Shown: one piece after another, positions 1 through 10,560 of the stretch
Layout: each line of letters starts with the position of its first letter
Numbering within the stretch: the stretch's first letter is position 1
Origin: Symbiodinium natans
Taxonomy: Eukaryota > Sar > Dinophyceae > Suessiales > Symbiodiniaceae
Direction of reading: 5' to 3'
DNA: 64,000 nt
Assembly: GCA_905221605.1 (NCBI GenBank)
Contig: CAJNDS010000447.1
Location: 854,657 to 918,656, forward strand
Notes under the pieces: model-generated
Database searches by the model: none
What the model saw: the letters and a program-made list of their open reading frames with translations, nothing else
What the model was told of the DNA's origin: nothing
Translations under genes and position numbers: made by a program

Positions 1-862
1 TTTACTGAATGTGTCGCCCGGTTGTGGCCACCCCGAATGACTACTTTACCACATGCGTCGCCCGGCTTTGGCCACCCCGAAAGACCACTTTACCAAATGT
101 GTCGCCCGGTTTTGGCTACCCCGAATGACCACTTTCCCACAGGTGTCGCCCCACTTTACCGAATGTGTCGCCCGGTTTGGCCACCCCGAATGACCACTTT
201 ACCAAATGTGTCGCCCGGTGTTGGCCACCCCGAATGACCTTTTCTAAAATTGTGGCCCAATTTTGGCCACCCCGAATGACCGCTTTGCAATATGCGACGC
301 CCGGTTTTGGCCACCCCGAATGACCGCTTTACCAAATGTGTCGCCCGCTTTTGGCCACCCCGAATGACCACTTTACTGGATATGTTGCCCGGTTTGCCAC
401 TTTTTCGGCCCGGTTTTGGACCACCTTACTCAATGTGTCGCCCGGTTTTGGCCCCGAATGGCCGCTTTTCCAAATGCGTCGCCCGGTTTTGGCCACCCCG
501 AATGACCACTTGACTAAATGCGTCGGCCGGTTTTGGCCACCCCGGATAACCACTTTACGAAATGTGTCGCCCGGTGTTGGCCACCCCGAATGACCACTTT
601 GCTAAATGATGTGTCGCCCGGTTCTGGCCACCCCGAATGACTACTTTACCAAATGTGTCGCCCGGTTTTTGCCGCCCCGAATGACTGCTTTACTATAGAT
701 GTGTCGCCCGGTTTTGGCCACCCCGAATGGCCACTCTACCGAATGTGTCGCCCGGTTCTGGCCACCCCGAATGACCATTTTACCAAATGTGTCGCTCAGT
801 TTTGGCCACCCCGAATGACCACTTGACCAAATGTGTCGCCCGGTTTGGCCACCCCGAATGAA
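1..862. repeat. 45-bp minisatellite
   Basis: About 19 imperfect head-to-tail copies of a 45-bp unit. Each contains GTGTCGCCCGGTTTTGGCC followed by CACCCCGAATGACCACTTT. Copies differ by substitutions and small indels; one near 395-440 is shortened and rearranged. The unit length is a multiple of three, so all frames stay open and give spurious peptides on both strands. I see no gene here. Confidence 0.93.
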
Positions 863-1225
863 TGTGCCGTTTTGGCCATATCACTATCTTCCGACTGTGA
901 GCATTTCCTTGCTGTCATACTGCTGTGGGCATTTCCTCGCAATCTTCCTACTGTGAGCATGTCCTTGCTGTCATACTGGTGTGTGCATTTCCTTGCTATC
1001 TTCATGCTGTGGGCATTTCCTCGCCTTCCTGCCGGTGAGCAGTTCCTTGCTGTCACTGCTGTGGGCATTTCCTCACTATCTTCCTGCTGTGGGCATTTCC
1101 TTGCTGTCATCCTGCTGTGAGCATTTCTTTGCTGTCAAGCTGCTGTGAGCAGTTCCTTGCTATCTTCTGCTGTGGGCATTTCCTTGCTGTCCTGCTGTGA
1201 GCATTTCCTTGCTGTCCTGCTGTGG
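863..1225. repeat. 27-bp-class minisatellite
   Basis: Degenerate tandem copies of a roughly 25-30 bp unit built on GTGGGCATTTCCTTGCTGTC, alternating with a GTGAGCATTTCC variant. It directly abuts the 45-bp array and is unrelated to it in sequence. The following 1226-1469 is unique sequence with nothing recognisable. Confidence 0.85.
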
Positions 1226-1469
1226 GCCAATCTTTTTGTTCTGATCAATTCTGCAAATGAACGCCGATATCTTGATGAGGGCTTCAAGCACAAAACGGTC
1301 AGAATCGAAACCGCTGTCTTGTGCACTGTGTGTTGCGGACTCTGTTGCTCCATGCCCTACCCACGAACCAAAAATCAATCTGAGCATACCTGATAGCATC
1401 ACACGGAGGGCCAGCCTCGCTTGAGGCGTCAGATGCAACGTTTTGCATATTGAACTTGTATGTGATAGG

Positions 1470-1768
1470 CTCTTCCTTCCTTTCCTTTCTTTTCCTTTCT
1501 TTTCCTTTCCTTTCCTTGCCTTCCTTTCCCTTCCTTTCCTTTCCTTTCCTTCGCTTCCCTTTCCTTTGTTTCCCTTTCCTTTCCTTCGTCCTTTCCTGCC
1601 TTCCTTGCCTTCCTTCCTTCCTTCTTTCTTTCTTTTTTTCTTTCTTTATGTCTTTCTCTCTCTTCTCTCTCTCTCTCTCTCTCCCCCACGCTCTCTCTTC
1701 TCTCTCTCTCTCCCTCTCTCTCTCTCTCGCTCTCTCGCGCTCTCGCTCGCTCTCGCTCGCTCTCCCTC
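1470..1768. repeat. Polypyrimidine tract (CCTTT/CTTT/CT)
   Basis: About 300 bp of almost pure pyrimidine on the plus strand: CCTTTTCTTT-type units first, then CTTT, then (CT)n with CTCTCGCT variants. The minus strand is purine-only, so the Arg/Glu/Lys-rich reading there is a composition artefact. Such tracts can form triplex DNA; in a transcript from the minus strand it would be a GA-rich segment. Confidence 0.9.
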
Positions 1769-1774
1769 CGTGTA

Positions 1775-2835
1775 CCGTTTTTGCACCTCCTGCCTGGCCA
1801 CGCTGCCTCCACAGCGACTCCTCAAAGGCTTTCAAGGTGGCCGGTTGGTAGAAAGGGCGCCCGTCTTTGCCCTGGCCCAGTGCCGTCATCACCAGCGGCT
1901 GCAAGGCCCCTGTGGCATGGAGGGCATCGGGGCCCACAAAAACTGAGGCGGCCACATTTCCTCAGCACAAGGTGGACAGTCCCGATGCCCCCCTTTTTTT
2001 CGTTGGGGGAGCAATCTAAGTGCAGCTTCTGTATGACAAGGCAGGACTTCTCATTTGCCAACGGATCTTGCAAGCCACAGCAACCCGAGTGAGCGCAGCC
2101 ATGCTTCGCAGCCACTGCCCATCCATCATGAAGCACTGCAGCAGCCCAAGCCTCACGCATCCCTGGACAAGTGAAGGAAGCCCGTGAATCCAATGAAGCA
2201 CCAATCAGATCGAGGCGCAAAAGCGTGTCCTTGGATCTGCGGCTTCACGTCACTTTCCAGCACTTTTCAACCATTTCCTACCCTGTTCCGCTACTGTGCC
2301 ACTTGGGCTACAGTTGTGGCTTGTGGGCTCTGCGCCCATCTTTACTCCAAATGCCTGATTAAGTTACTACGTTCCGCGTTTTGCCGGGCGGCCCAGCGCC
2401 GGTGTTTGCTGCCGGCTGCCAGCGACCAGCCCTCCAAACCCTGCTCATCGCACTGCACGATGCAGTAGTGCAGGGGCTGCCCGGAAGTCGCGAGGCCTCA
2501 ACCACAACCCTCCCAAACGAAACTGTACCCAACCCCCCCCCCCCTCCCAAAAAAAGCCAAAGCTTCTTGTGCCATCCCCTGCACCTGCCTTCCTCCGAGC
2601 CCAGCGTTGGGTCTGGAGAGGGGCCCCAGAAACGCCCCGGCATTTCAAGGCGCAGCGCCCGCAGCTGCTGCTCGGCGGCCCTAAACGAGGGGGTGGGGAA
2701 ACGGGGCGCGCAGACGCAAAGCTTCACAGATGTTCACTGGTGTGCACTGGTTCATGGGCAGCTGACACGGTTGGAGCACTTCAACTTAGAGCTGCTGAAG
2801 CTCCCAGCACTTGAGGCTGGCCCACTTTGGGTCTG
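1775..2835 (-). CDS. Possible exons, uncharacterised protein
   Basis: The minus strand has several medium-length open stretches with normal amino-acid composition, for example one at about 1955-1790 containing ALHATGALQPLVMTALGQG and one at 2204-2016 containing LLQCFMMDGQWLRSMAALTR. They lie downstream of the PPR exons on the same strand, so they could be its 3' part or a separate gene. No domain is recognised and no splice site is fixed. A C-run at 2528-2546 is simple sequence. Confidence 0.25.
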
Positions 2836-3089
2836 AACTAGGCCGAGCATCTCCAGTGCACGCGTGATCGATCGGTAGGTCACGTCATCCTAGCCAGCAC
2901 CACATGTAAACCCTCTGCTTGGCGCCGTGCATGATGATCATATGAGGACACGTGCACTGCAGAACCATAAACCAGGCGGCTGGCTGCAGCTTGGCTTGGC
3001 CCAAGGCCTCATGAGCGGGATGTAATAATTACGCGGACCAGAGTCGGCCCCTCGACCCTCTAAGGCCCTAAGGCCCTAAGGGTCGGAGC
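2836..3089. other. No gene recognised
   Basis: Unique sequence between the PPR exons and the upstream candidates. It has a short CTAAGGCCCTAAGG direct repeat near 3060-3080. Nothing else is supported. Confidence 0.5.
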
Positions 3090-3965
3090 TGCGAAAAACC
3101 CATAGCACGGCCTTCTTAGAGGGTTCTAAGGTAAGTCGAGTTGCTTTCATCAGCTGAAGCGACCATTGCCAGCGGCCTGCGACCTCGCAGGCGGCAAGGG
3201 CCTCAACACCAAGACGAGAAAGACTCCGAAAGACTCCCAACGACTCGCCATGTTCAGGTTGTTTCGTGTGCGCTGTGCAGCCGCTGCACTGCATGAAGCC
3301 CTTTGCTTGCTTTTTGCATGAGGGGTGGGAGGGTCGGGGGCAGCCTCTTCCTGGCAGAAACCGTTTGGGTCTTGGGCTCCAACCGCATTGAATGCGACGA
3401 TGTCAGGAGCGACTTTGTCTCCCACCATATCCCAAATAAGCCTCAAAGAGTCCTGCCACAAACCTCAGTGCCCGGGGGTTTCCCCTTAGACGTGAAGGCT
3501 TGGAGAGATCTGGACCAGCTGGATGAGCATCGAAAGGATGTATAGGGATGCGTGCAAGGCTCCCGCGCGGCTGGAAGCCGTCAGGGCATTGGTGTAGGAG
3601 AACAAATCGCCAAGTACCTCCCGGCCTCCTGAGAAAAAATGGGGACAAAGCAGCACATGCCGCAACATGATCCCGGACTAGTGAGCAGGGATAGGCAAGG
3701 TGAGCTCGTTGGAGATAAGCGGCTCATCTGTCGCAGCAATTCGAGCGTCTGCTGCCAGTTCTCCCTGCTTAAGCAGGCATTCATGGCATTGTTGTAGGCA
3801 ACTGGCTTCGCTGCCAGACTACCTGCAGGCACCACCGGTGGAACGCCACAGCTGCAAGACTACAGTATTACGTCCAAGCTGCGGGCATGCATCTCTGACA
3901 AGACGTCACACGCCCTCTGCCAGTAGTTCTTGCGGGAAAAAGCAATGACCACACTGGTGTAGTCA
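3090..3965 (-). CDS. Pentatricopeptide-repeat (PPR) protein, several exons
   Basis: Five helix-turn-helix PPR units are readable in order on the minus strand, in different frames because introns intervene. They are about 3960-3885 (YTSVVIAFSRKNYWQRACD), 3815-3740 (VAYNNAMNACLSRENWQQTL), 3625-3510 (SYTNALTASSRAGALHASL), 3461-3390 (VAPDIVAFNA) and 3235-3145 (ALAACEVAGRWQWSLQLM). The last two join as FNAALAACE across an intron with a GT donor and an AG acceptor. P-class PPR proteins bind single-stranded RNA in plastids or mitochondria and guide its processing; that role is inferred from the family. Start and end are not defined, and the N-terminus may extend to about 4630, where open minus-strand stretches exist without a clear PPR motif. 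Confidence 0.72.
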
Positions 3966-6280
3966 TGGGCCTGACAAGCGACAAACGGCAATGAACACAG
4001 AAACCATCAAAGGGATCCCAAGCGCGCTGTCTGCAGCCAGGGCGCGCTGGAAAGGCAGTCCCTTTCCCGAAGCCTTGCCCCCAACATGCAAAGATTGGCG
4101 GGATTGTCAACATGAGTTGTGACAATGGTTGTGCGAATTCGACAAACCTTTGCGGCACTCTGTGCGGTAATTGGCCCAAGGTCCAAGATGCCGCTGCACT
4201 GCTTGCAGGATACCTCCTTCGGTCCTGGAAGCGCTTTCTCGAAACCAAAGCAACAAAACTGGTTGACTGCCGGCACCGGCGACTTTCGTAGTGCTGCGAC
4301 ATACTGCGAGCAAGCGTCTCCTCCCGCAGCATTTCGCTCATCAACGCCCGCTGCTGCGGGTCTGACTTGCGGAAGCCTCCACTCTTTGGCCGCCCGAATG
4401 CCCGAAATGCGGCACGCAACAGACCTTGTGGCTACGTGCTGAGCCGCCCACGCTTGTTGGGGGAATGGGGCCGGCGGGCGGCATGCCTTGTCCACATGCA
4501 ACAGCGCCCATGTGCTCATCGGGGGCGCGAGTCCCCCGCTTTGTCCCAAGCCCCGAACCTCTGACAGCGCCACGCACCAGCCCGTGCAGATGCCTTGGAG
4601 CTGCAGGGAACGCAACATGGGCCCCGCCAACGAAAGCTAGGGCGGAAGGGTGGTGCGGCCCACACATGGAAGAACAAACAGTGCCTGGACCAGAGGCTTT
4701 CCAAGGCTTCGGGCCTTAAGACGAGGGTGTTTACAAGAGACAGCCCGGAAACGTGTTGCACAAATGCCTTGAGAGAGATGGTGGTGGTTCAGCAGAGCTC
4801 CATGGCCCTCCGACCTCTTCTGGGCCTCTCTTGGGCTTCCCGAATTTTGGGGCCTCCCGGGCGGGGGGGGGGGGGGTCAAAAGAGAAGGGGATGTGAAGG
4901 GTGTTACCTGTGACAGGCGTTGTGGGGGATGTTGCTGGCGTATTTGTGCAGGGTGTGTTCGCTGATGTTGGTGTCAAAGCCTTCATTTTGGGGAATGGCA
5001 TAGCGCAGATGGAGAGGAACGATCTCTTGCTGGGCTAGATTTCCATGACAACTGCTCCAATGCTGCCGGGGCTCACGAGCCCTGCCGTTCACATGGTCGG
5101 CCAGTACGAAAGCTCCGCCGGAGGGCGAAGTGCGACAGGCATGGATAGCATCGACTTGAACCAGGGACGTTCGCCCGGCCACTTCGGGCATGTCTATTCG
5201 CTGTCTCGAGCCCCTCGTAGCCACGGCATAGTCAAAGCAGATCGCAACACTTTGCCCATCACACCGCCCTCCCTGCCTTGGCCGGAGCTCATCAGAACTG
5301 GGTGCAGCCTGAGGTTTTCTGCTGACAGGAATCCAGACTTTAGGGCGGCGGCTGAGGTCCATGCGGGTTTCCGGGCCATGGCAGCAGTGTCCTCCGTGCC
5401 CTCGCGCGCCTGCCACTGTCCCACTTTCTCCACACATGGCTGCAGTTGCAGGACTCCAGCAGCGGAGACAGCCACACATCTTGAAGCTCCTGGTAGCTGC
5501 GGTATCGCCGACAGCAAAAACAGGCACGCCACGCTGCCATTGCTCTCAGGGCGCTTCTTCCAAGTCTCTCAAAAAAGTCCCCCCAGGTCCAGATTTTGGG
5601 GTTGCTGGGTAGCGGTGCTCTTCGGCTGCGTTTGGTATGCCCATGTTTGCTGATGCACAACTTGCACTGGCCCTGTTTACCTGTTTGGAGCGGCCTGGAC
5701 ATCGGCCAACCATGAGTCTAGGCTCGAAGTTGTCATCGTGCTTAAAGCTCCGGCCAAGCTCCTCGCAGCAAAAGCAGCCTTATCTGCCTGTCGGCGTCTT
5801 TTGCTCATGCGGAGGCGTCGGAGCCATCTCCCGCGGTTGCGCCGTAGGCATCCTGACGCCAAACCCAAGGATAAACCTTATGAATGGATAAGCTTGAAGA
5901 ATTTTGGCTTGAAAAGTTGTGAAGCGCTGCTTTGCCACTCATGGTTGTCTCCTCGGCAAAGCTTCGCAGCTTCTGTGCTTCACGGCGTTCGGCAGCTGTC
6001 TGGACCTCAGGATTCGCTCTGAGGGCCGGTGCCACGCAGAAATGGCCCTAAGCTTTTGGGAGCCTGTCCCGGTAGGTGCCCCCTGCACAACCAGGGGCCA
6101 AACACCTGCGCCCTGCAAGCGGACGTCCTGTGCACCATAGCCTCCTGGCACAACTGCTCAGAAGTCACGTTCACCGAACTCCGAGCCGCACCAGCCTCCA
6201 GCTGAGCTGTGTCCTAGAGCCTCCGGGTCGCTCACTAACTGAATTCATCTTGGGGCACACGTCGACTTGCAGGATGCTCG
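3966..6280 (-). CDS. Possible exons, unidentified gene(s)
   Basis: Minus-strand stretches of ordinary protein composition occur between the PPR gene and the helicase: about 4160-4010, 5030-4905 (IVPLHLRYAIPQNEGFDTN), 5480-5200, 5825-5690 (MSKRRRQADKAAFAARSLAG), 6035-5930 (EVQTAAERREAQKLRSFAEE) and 6150-6050. They may be one gene or the edges of its neighbours. I recognise no domain. A run of 17 G at about 4861-4877 is simple repeat. Confidence 0.28.
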
Positions 6281-6299
6281 GAGCCTCCAAGGTCTCGAG

Positions 6300-9200
6300 G
6301 TCCTCGCCCGTGGAGATGGCCATCCCCAGCAGCCAGGGCGGAATCTGTGCGCGACAGGAACACCGCAGGGGCGCGCGCTTTTCTTGGAGATCACTTGCGC
6401 TGGAAGCCTTTGCACCCGCTTCTGCCAGGCACTTGACGAGGTCCTTGCTCAGTCCTGGACCGCCACGCCCAAAGCCAGAAACCTTCTTGGAGCCCCTTTC
6501 CAAACTGATCTGGGGCTTTGGCCCTTTGCCCGAGCATTTGCAAACCCGATGGAGAGGCCGTTCCTCGTACACACGCTCTCTTCTCCTCTTCCTCCTCCTC
6601 CTCGTCCTAACATTCCTCTTCTTGTTCCTGCACGCTTACAGCGACATCGCGAGAGAAACCCAACATTTCGCGCAAACCCGACAACAAGTGCGCCAGCAGA
6701 ATTTGGATGAACCCCTGGATCCAGGCGATGCACCGGCCCAAGCGGCCCGTCCGGCCTGACCGGTGCCTCATGGCTGCTGTCACGTCAAGGCAATGCGGCA
6801 AGGCTTCACTTTTTTCATCCCCCGTCCCACTCAGTTAGTGCTCCAGTCCTTAAGGTCATACTCTTAATTGCGAGCAAAATGTGGCTGTGCACTGTGCAGC
6901 TACGGATGCTGGGCGCCCTGGCACAAAGTCGTCGATCCTGCCGGGCCAGGCCGGGGCATGCTGCAGCAGGAATCAGCACGAATCAGCACGGGACGTCATG
7001 ATTCGCATGTTCATCCACACATGCCTTCGCGGCAAGTCGTAGTGCACCACGCACGTGATGTCTGGAATGTCCAGACCACGGGCAGCGACATCTGTGGCCA
7101 CCAGAACGGCCGCAGAGTCCCTTGCCAAAACGTCAGAGAATACCCGAATCCTCTTCCAGAACCCGTTCCGAACCTGGAGTTTGAGATGTGGCCCTCCGCG
7201 TGGCGGCGGAAGAGCTGCAGCGCCTTCTCGCGGGCGTCCTCCGACTCTTCACATATCTTCACGTCATATCACAGCTGCAGTCTACACACCCGGTCGATAT
7301 ATTGTCTGGTAGAGGAGCTCAATGTTGCAAGCCACGCCTGCTTCTTGTCACCGTGTATGGAGAAGGCGCGAAATCTCCAAGCCCGAATCTTGTCTTCGAT
7401 CAGCCGGACTGCGTCCTTGCACCCCATATCCCTCATGTCAATCACTGCTACACTGCTACTAGGTATGGGCCAAAGTCTATATGTATATATATATACAGAT
7501 ATATATATATATATAATCTTTTTGTGTATTTATGCATCTATATTTATATACATGTACATATACGTATGACATACATGCATACATGCATACCACACCACAC
7601 CACACCAAACCACCCAACACAACACGACACAAGACAAGACAAGACAATACAACACAAGACAAGACAAATAACACGAGACAAGACAACACAACACAAGACA
7701 AGACAAGACAAGAAATGCGCAAGACAAGACAACGCGCAAGACAAGACAAAACAAGACAAGACACGACACTCACGACAAGACAAGACAAGACACATATATT
7801 ACATTAATTACATAAATTACATGAATTACATTAATTACATTAATTACATTAATTACATGAATTACATGAATTACATGAATTACATGAATTACATTAATTA
7901 CATTAACTACATTAACTACATTAACTACATTAACTACATTAATTACACTAATTACAGTAATTACATTAATTACATTAATTACATGAATTACATGAATTAC
8001 ATGAATTACATGAATTACATTAATTACATTAATTACATTAATTACATTAATTACATTAATTACATATAACTACATTAATTACATTACATTACATTACAAT
8101 ACATTTACATTTACATTTACATGTACATGTACATTTACATTACATTACATTAGTTTGCCTTACTTTGTATGACATTACATCACATCACATCACATTGCAT
8201 TGCATTACATCACATTGCATTACATTACATCACATGCATACATACATACATACATACATTTCGCCACATTGAGTAAGGTTGTATTGAAGCAGGATCCATC
8301 TGTCACCTTGGTGTTTGCGAAGACCAAAACGCTGCATGGCCCCTTCACACTGCTCTCCAAAGCCAGGAGGGTGCCCAGGAGTGCCTTCAGAGCGGAAACT
8401 TTAATTTAAAGCTCCATACAGGAACTGTCAACGGGCGGTCACCTGATGCTTAGACGCTTTCCCCGGCCTGAGCCTTCCGCTGATCCTCCACCCAAACCAG
8501 ACGCTGCTCGACCTTTGCCCAACACAGATGGGCCACATTTTGCCACATTCCAGTGCCACAGCAGAGCGCCCCACCGTTTGGGCAGCGCCACCTACGCGTC
8601 CCACAGCCACGAAGGTGTAGGCATCCAAGAAGTCTGCGGCCAAGTGCTGCCTCGAAAGTTGGACAGGCAGACATGGAATAAAATTGAGCTGCATGGCATT
8701 CTAGTCATTCCAGTTCCACTGGTGGCCCGGCACTCCGATCCCAAAGGTGGCACTGAACATGGCCGTCCTTGCTGATGCGCGGTGTCTTGTAGGATCTTGT
8801 GAATCTCACAGCTCGAGCAGATCGATGAGTCTACGGCTGGCGTCCGCCTCCTGTCCGTGGCATTCGCCTAAGAAGGCCGGCAATGCCGAGTTAACGCACG
8901 CAGCAAAGCATTGCACGTGCCTGGTAAGCAGAATGCGAATTTGGTCCTCGAAGCCTGCACTGATTGTCTCCCAGCTTTCAGCTTCACTGAGACAGACCGT
9001 TGCCTAGGTCGAGCATCTGGTCTGCCTGCTCGATCACGAGAAGAGCTACAGTACGGAAGCTGCACAGGCCATCGGCAAAACGTTCTCTCAGAGCACACTG
9101 GCCACAGGCAGTACAGCTGGCTGAAGTGGAAAAACCAAAACAAAAATGGCACACTGGGGAATTTTCATTGGCGGGCCCTCCGGACGATGTGCACAAAAGG

Positions 9201-10560
9201 CCACCGTCCCCCACTTGCGCGGCCTTCCCGCGAGAAAACTAAACTGCCTTCCCGGTGATTTCCCAATGGCGGGGCCCACTTGAGCAAGACATGCAAGAAT
9301 GGCGCGGAAGAAAGGAAACACAAAAAATCTCTCATAGGGTTTGGGAAACCTTCGCATCATGCATCTGGTTCTCCCTCTCTCTCCACCCGTTTTGCTACTG
9401 TGCGTCATGCTTGTGATAGAAAGTCCGGGTCAAGGTTCTCAACCAAGCTTTGTTGCAACAACATGTGATAAGAGAAGAGCAACAGCGCAGCACTTGTTGT
9501 TTGGCACTGTTTATCGCGGTTCGCCTGCCCAAAACGTGCAATCTGCCGATGAAGAGCTATAGCTGTGTAGATGCTGTTCGCCCTCGCAGCTTGCTCCATG
9601 CTTCTGCATGTTCCGCTGCAGAGCCACTACTGTACACTCTAGGCCCGTTGGCCTCGTCGAGCACAGCAGCCTCCACGTCGCGAAGCACCACATCTCCTAA
9701 GGGCTTAAAGGGCCCCATTTGAGCACACGCCCCTCCTCCCAAAACCCCCTCCGCATCCCATCATGCCTCGATCACAGGCATCCTCCAAGCGCCCGGGCCT
9801 GGGGGACACTCGCATGGAACTTCATTGGACATGCATGCAGGTACATGCAGTTTCTTTGTTAGACCCTCTGAGTGCTGGGCGTGGCCACCAGAAGGTCAGC
9901 CCCTTGCGACAGCGCGTCGCGTGTGGATCGGTAGGGCCTCCAGGAGAGAAGTTCAGTATCGCAAAGGTCCCGCGTAAGAGCGGCCCGCGCTTGTTCTGGA
10001 TCCGAGATGCACACACTCCCCCATAGATCACGGCAACTTTGATGGAGGTCCCTGCCACCAACCAGGATGCCTCGCGGATGCCATGCCCGCTTTGCATGGA
10101 CAAAACAGCAAACAGCACCAGCGCACGGGGTCCTGTCGCCCTCTTCACCGATTCTAAGCGCACACGCGCGCGCGCCTCCCCGGCGATCTGCGCCGCGAGC
10201 TCCCGCGTGGGGGCCTTGAAAACTGCAAAAGCCCAAGTCTGGGGCGGAAGGCTTCCATCTTCCGGGGTGCTCACAATCACGACAGCGCCCGGCCGCTTGG
10301 GTCCTCGCTGCCGTCCTCAAGAAACTGAGCCAAGGCTCCGGCTGCGCTTTTGCCGTTTTGAGACGTTTTGAAAATTGGCTGATGCACACTGCCGTGCACG
10401 CCGGATGGCCCACTTTTTTCTGCGCTCGCCAATGGCGCCCTCCGCGGCAGCTCTTCAAAATGGTGGCCTGTGTCGAACAGCGCCCCGAAATAAAAGAGCC
10501 GGCTATTGTGAGGAAGGGCACAGCAGTGGCCGGGACGGCACTTGCGGCCGCTGCAACTTC
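6300..10560 (-). CDS. DEAD-box RNA helicase, DDX3/Ded1-like
   Basis: ATP-dependent RNA unwinding enzyme of the DDX3/Ded1 group, which acts in translation initiation (family knowledge). Helicase motifs appear in correct order on the minus strand: a degenerate motif I (QNGKSA, about 10345), Ia PTRELAAQI (about 10200), Ib GADLLVAT (about 9890), DEAD joined across an intron (9653/9025), GFEDQIRILL (8954-8925), III FSATF (8743-8757), DDX3-specific ADFLDAYTFVAVGRVGG (about 8630) and LVWVED (about 8490), IV LVFANTKVTD (about 8300), FSIHGDKKQ (about 7345), V VATDVAARGLDIPD (about 7090), VI HRSGRTGRLGR (about 6750), and C-terminal GLSKDLVKCLAEA (about 6440) and IPPWLLGMA (about 6330). At least eight introns are needed. 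The N-terminus and Q-motif are not resolved; KLQRPQVPSR near 10540 may be its remnant. Confidence 0.88.
7478..8262. repeat. Microsatellite cluster inside a helicase intron
   Basis: Four different simple arrays follow one another: (TA)n-rich at 7478-7545, ACAAG pentamers at about 7590-7792, a 9-bp ATTACATTA unit at about 7795-8070, and TTACAT/CACAT hexamers at about 8075-8262. They lie between the exon with motif IV (8390-8268) and the exon with FSIHGDKKQ (about 7400), so the transcript would carry them in an intron. The Asn-Tyr-Ile reading on the plus strand is an artefact. Confidence 0.92.
8955..9003 (-). other. 49-bp helicase intron with GC donor
   Basis: The 22-base exon 9025-9004 ends CTAG. 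The intron begins gc (9003-9002) and ends gcag (to 8955), and the next exon starts GCTTCGAG. The join restores MLDLGFEDQIR, the conserved sequence after DEAD. Without splicing the frame stops shortly after the donor. The flanking G at both ends is the boundary pattern reported for dinoflagellate introns. Confidence 0.8.
9026..9652 (-). other. Helicase intron with GC donor, splitting the DEAD motif
   Basis: Reading the minus strand, the exon ends at 9653 with codons for VLDE. The intron opens with gc at 9652-9651 and closes with ag at 9027-9026, and the next exon starts at 9025 with ADQMLDL. Joining gives VLDEADQMLDL, the expected DEAD motif. Reading through gives only DEAN at one end and EQAD at the other, so splicing is strongly implied. 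Confidence 0.8.

Noticed and set aside
1299-1955. 218-codon Arg/Glu/Lys-rich protein on the minus strand
   Set aside because: Its central part is the complement of the polypyrimidine tract; only the first 50 or so codons could be an exon.
7532-8069. Long frame of Asn-Tyr-Ile and Lys-Thr-Arg-Gln repeats
   Set aside because: Produced by 9-bp and 5-bp microsatellites lying in a helicase intron on the other strand.
9020-9214. A second, degenerate DEAD helicase with EQAD
   Set aside because: The EQ residues come from the intron end; splicing at a GC-AG intron restores DEAD with the upstream exon, so there is one helicase.
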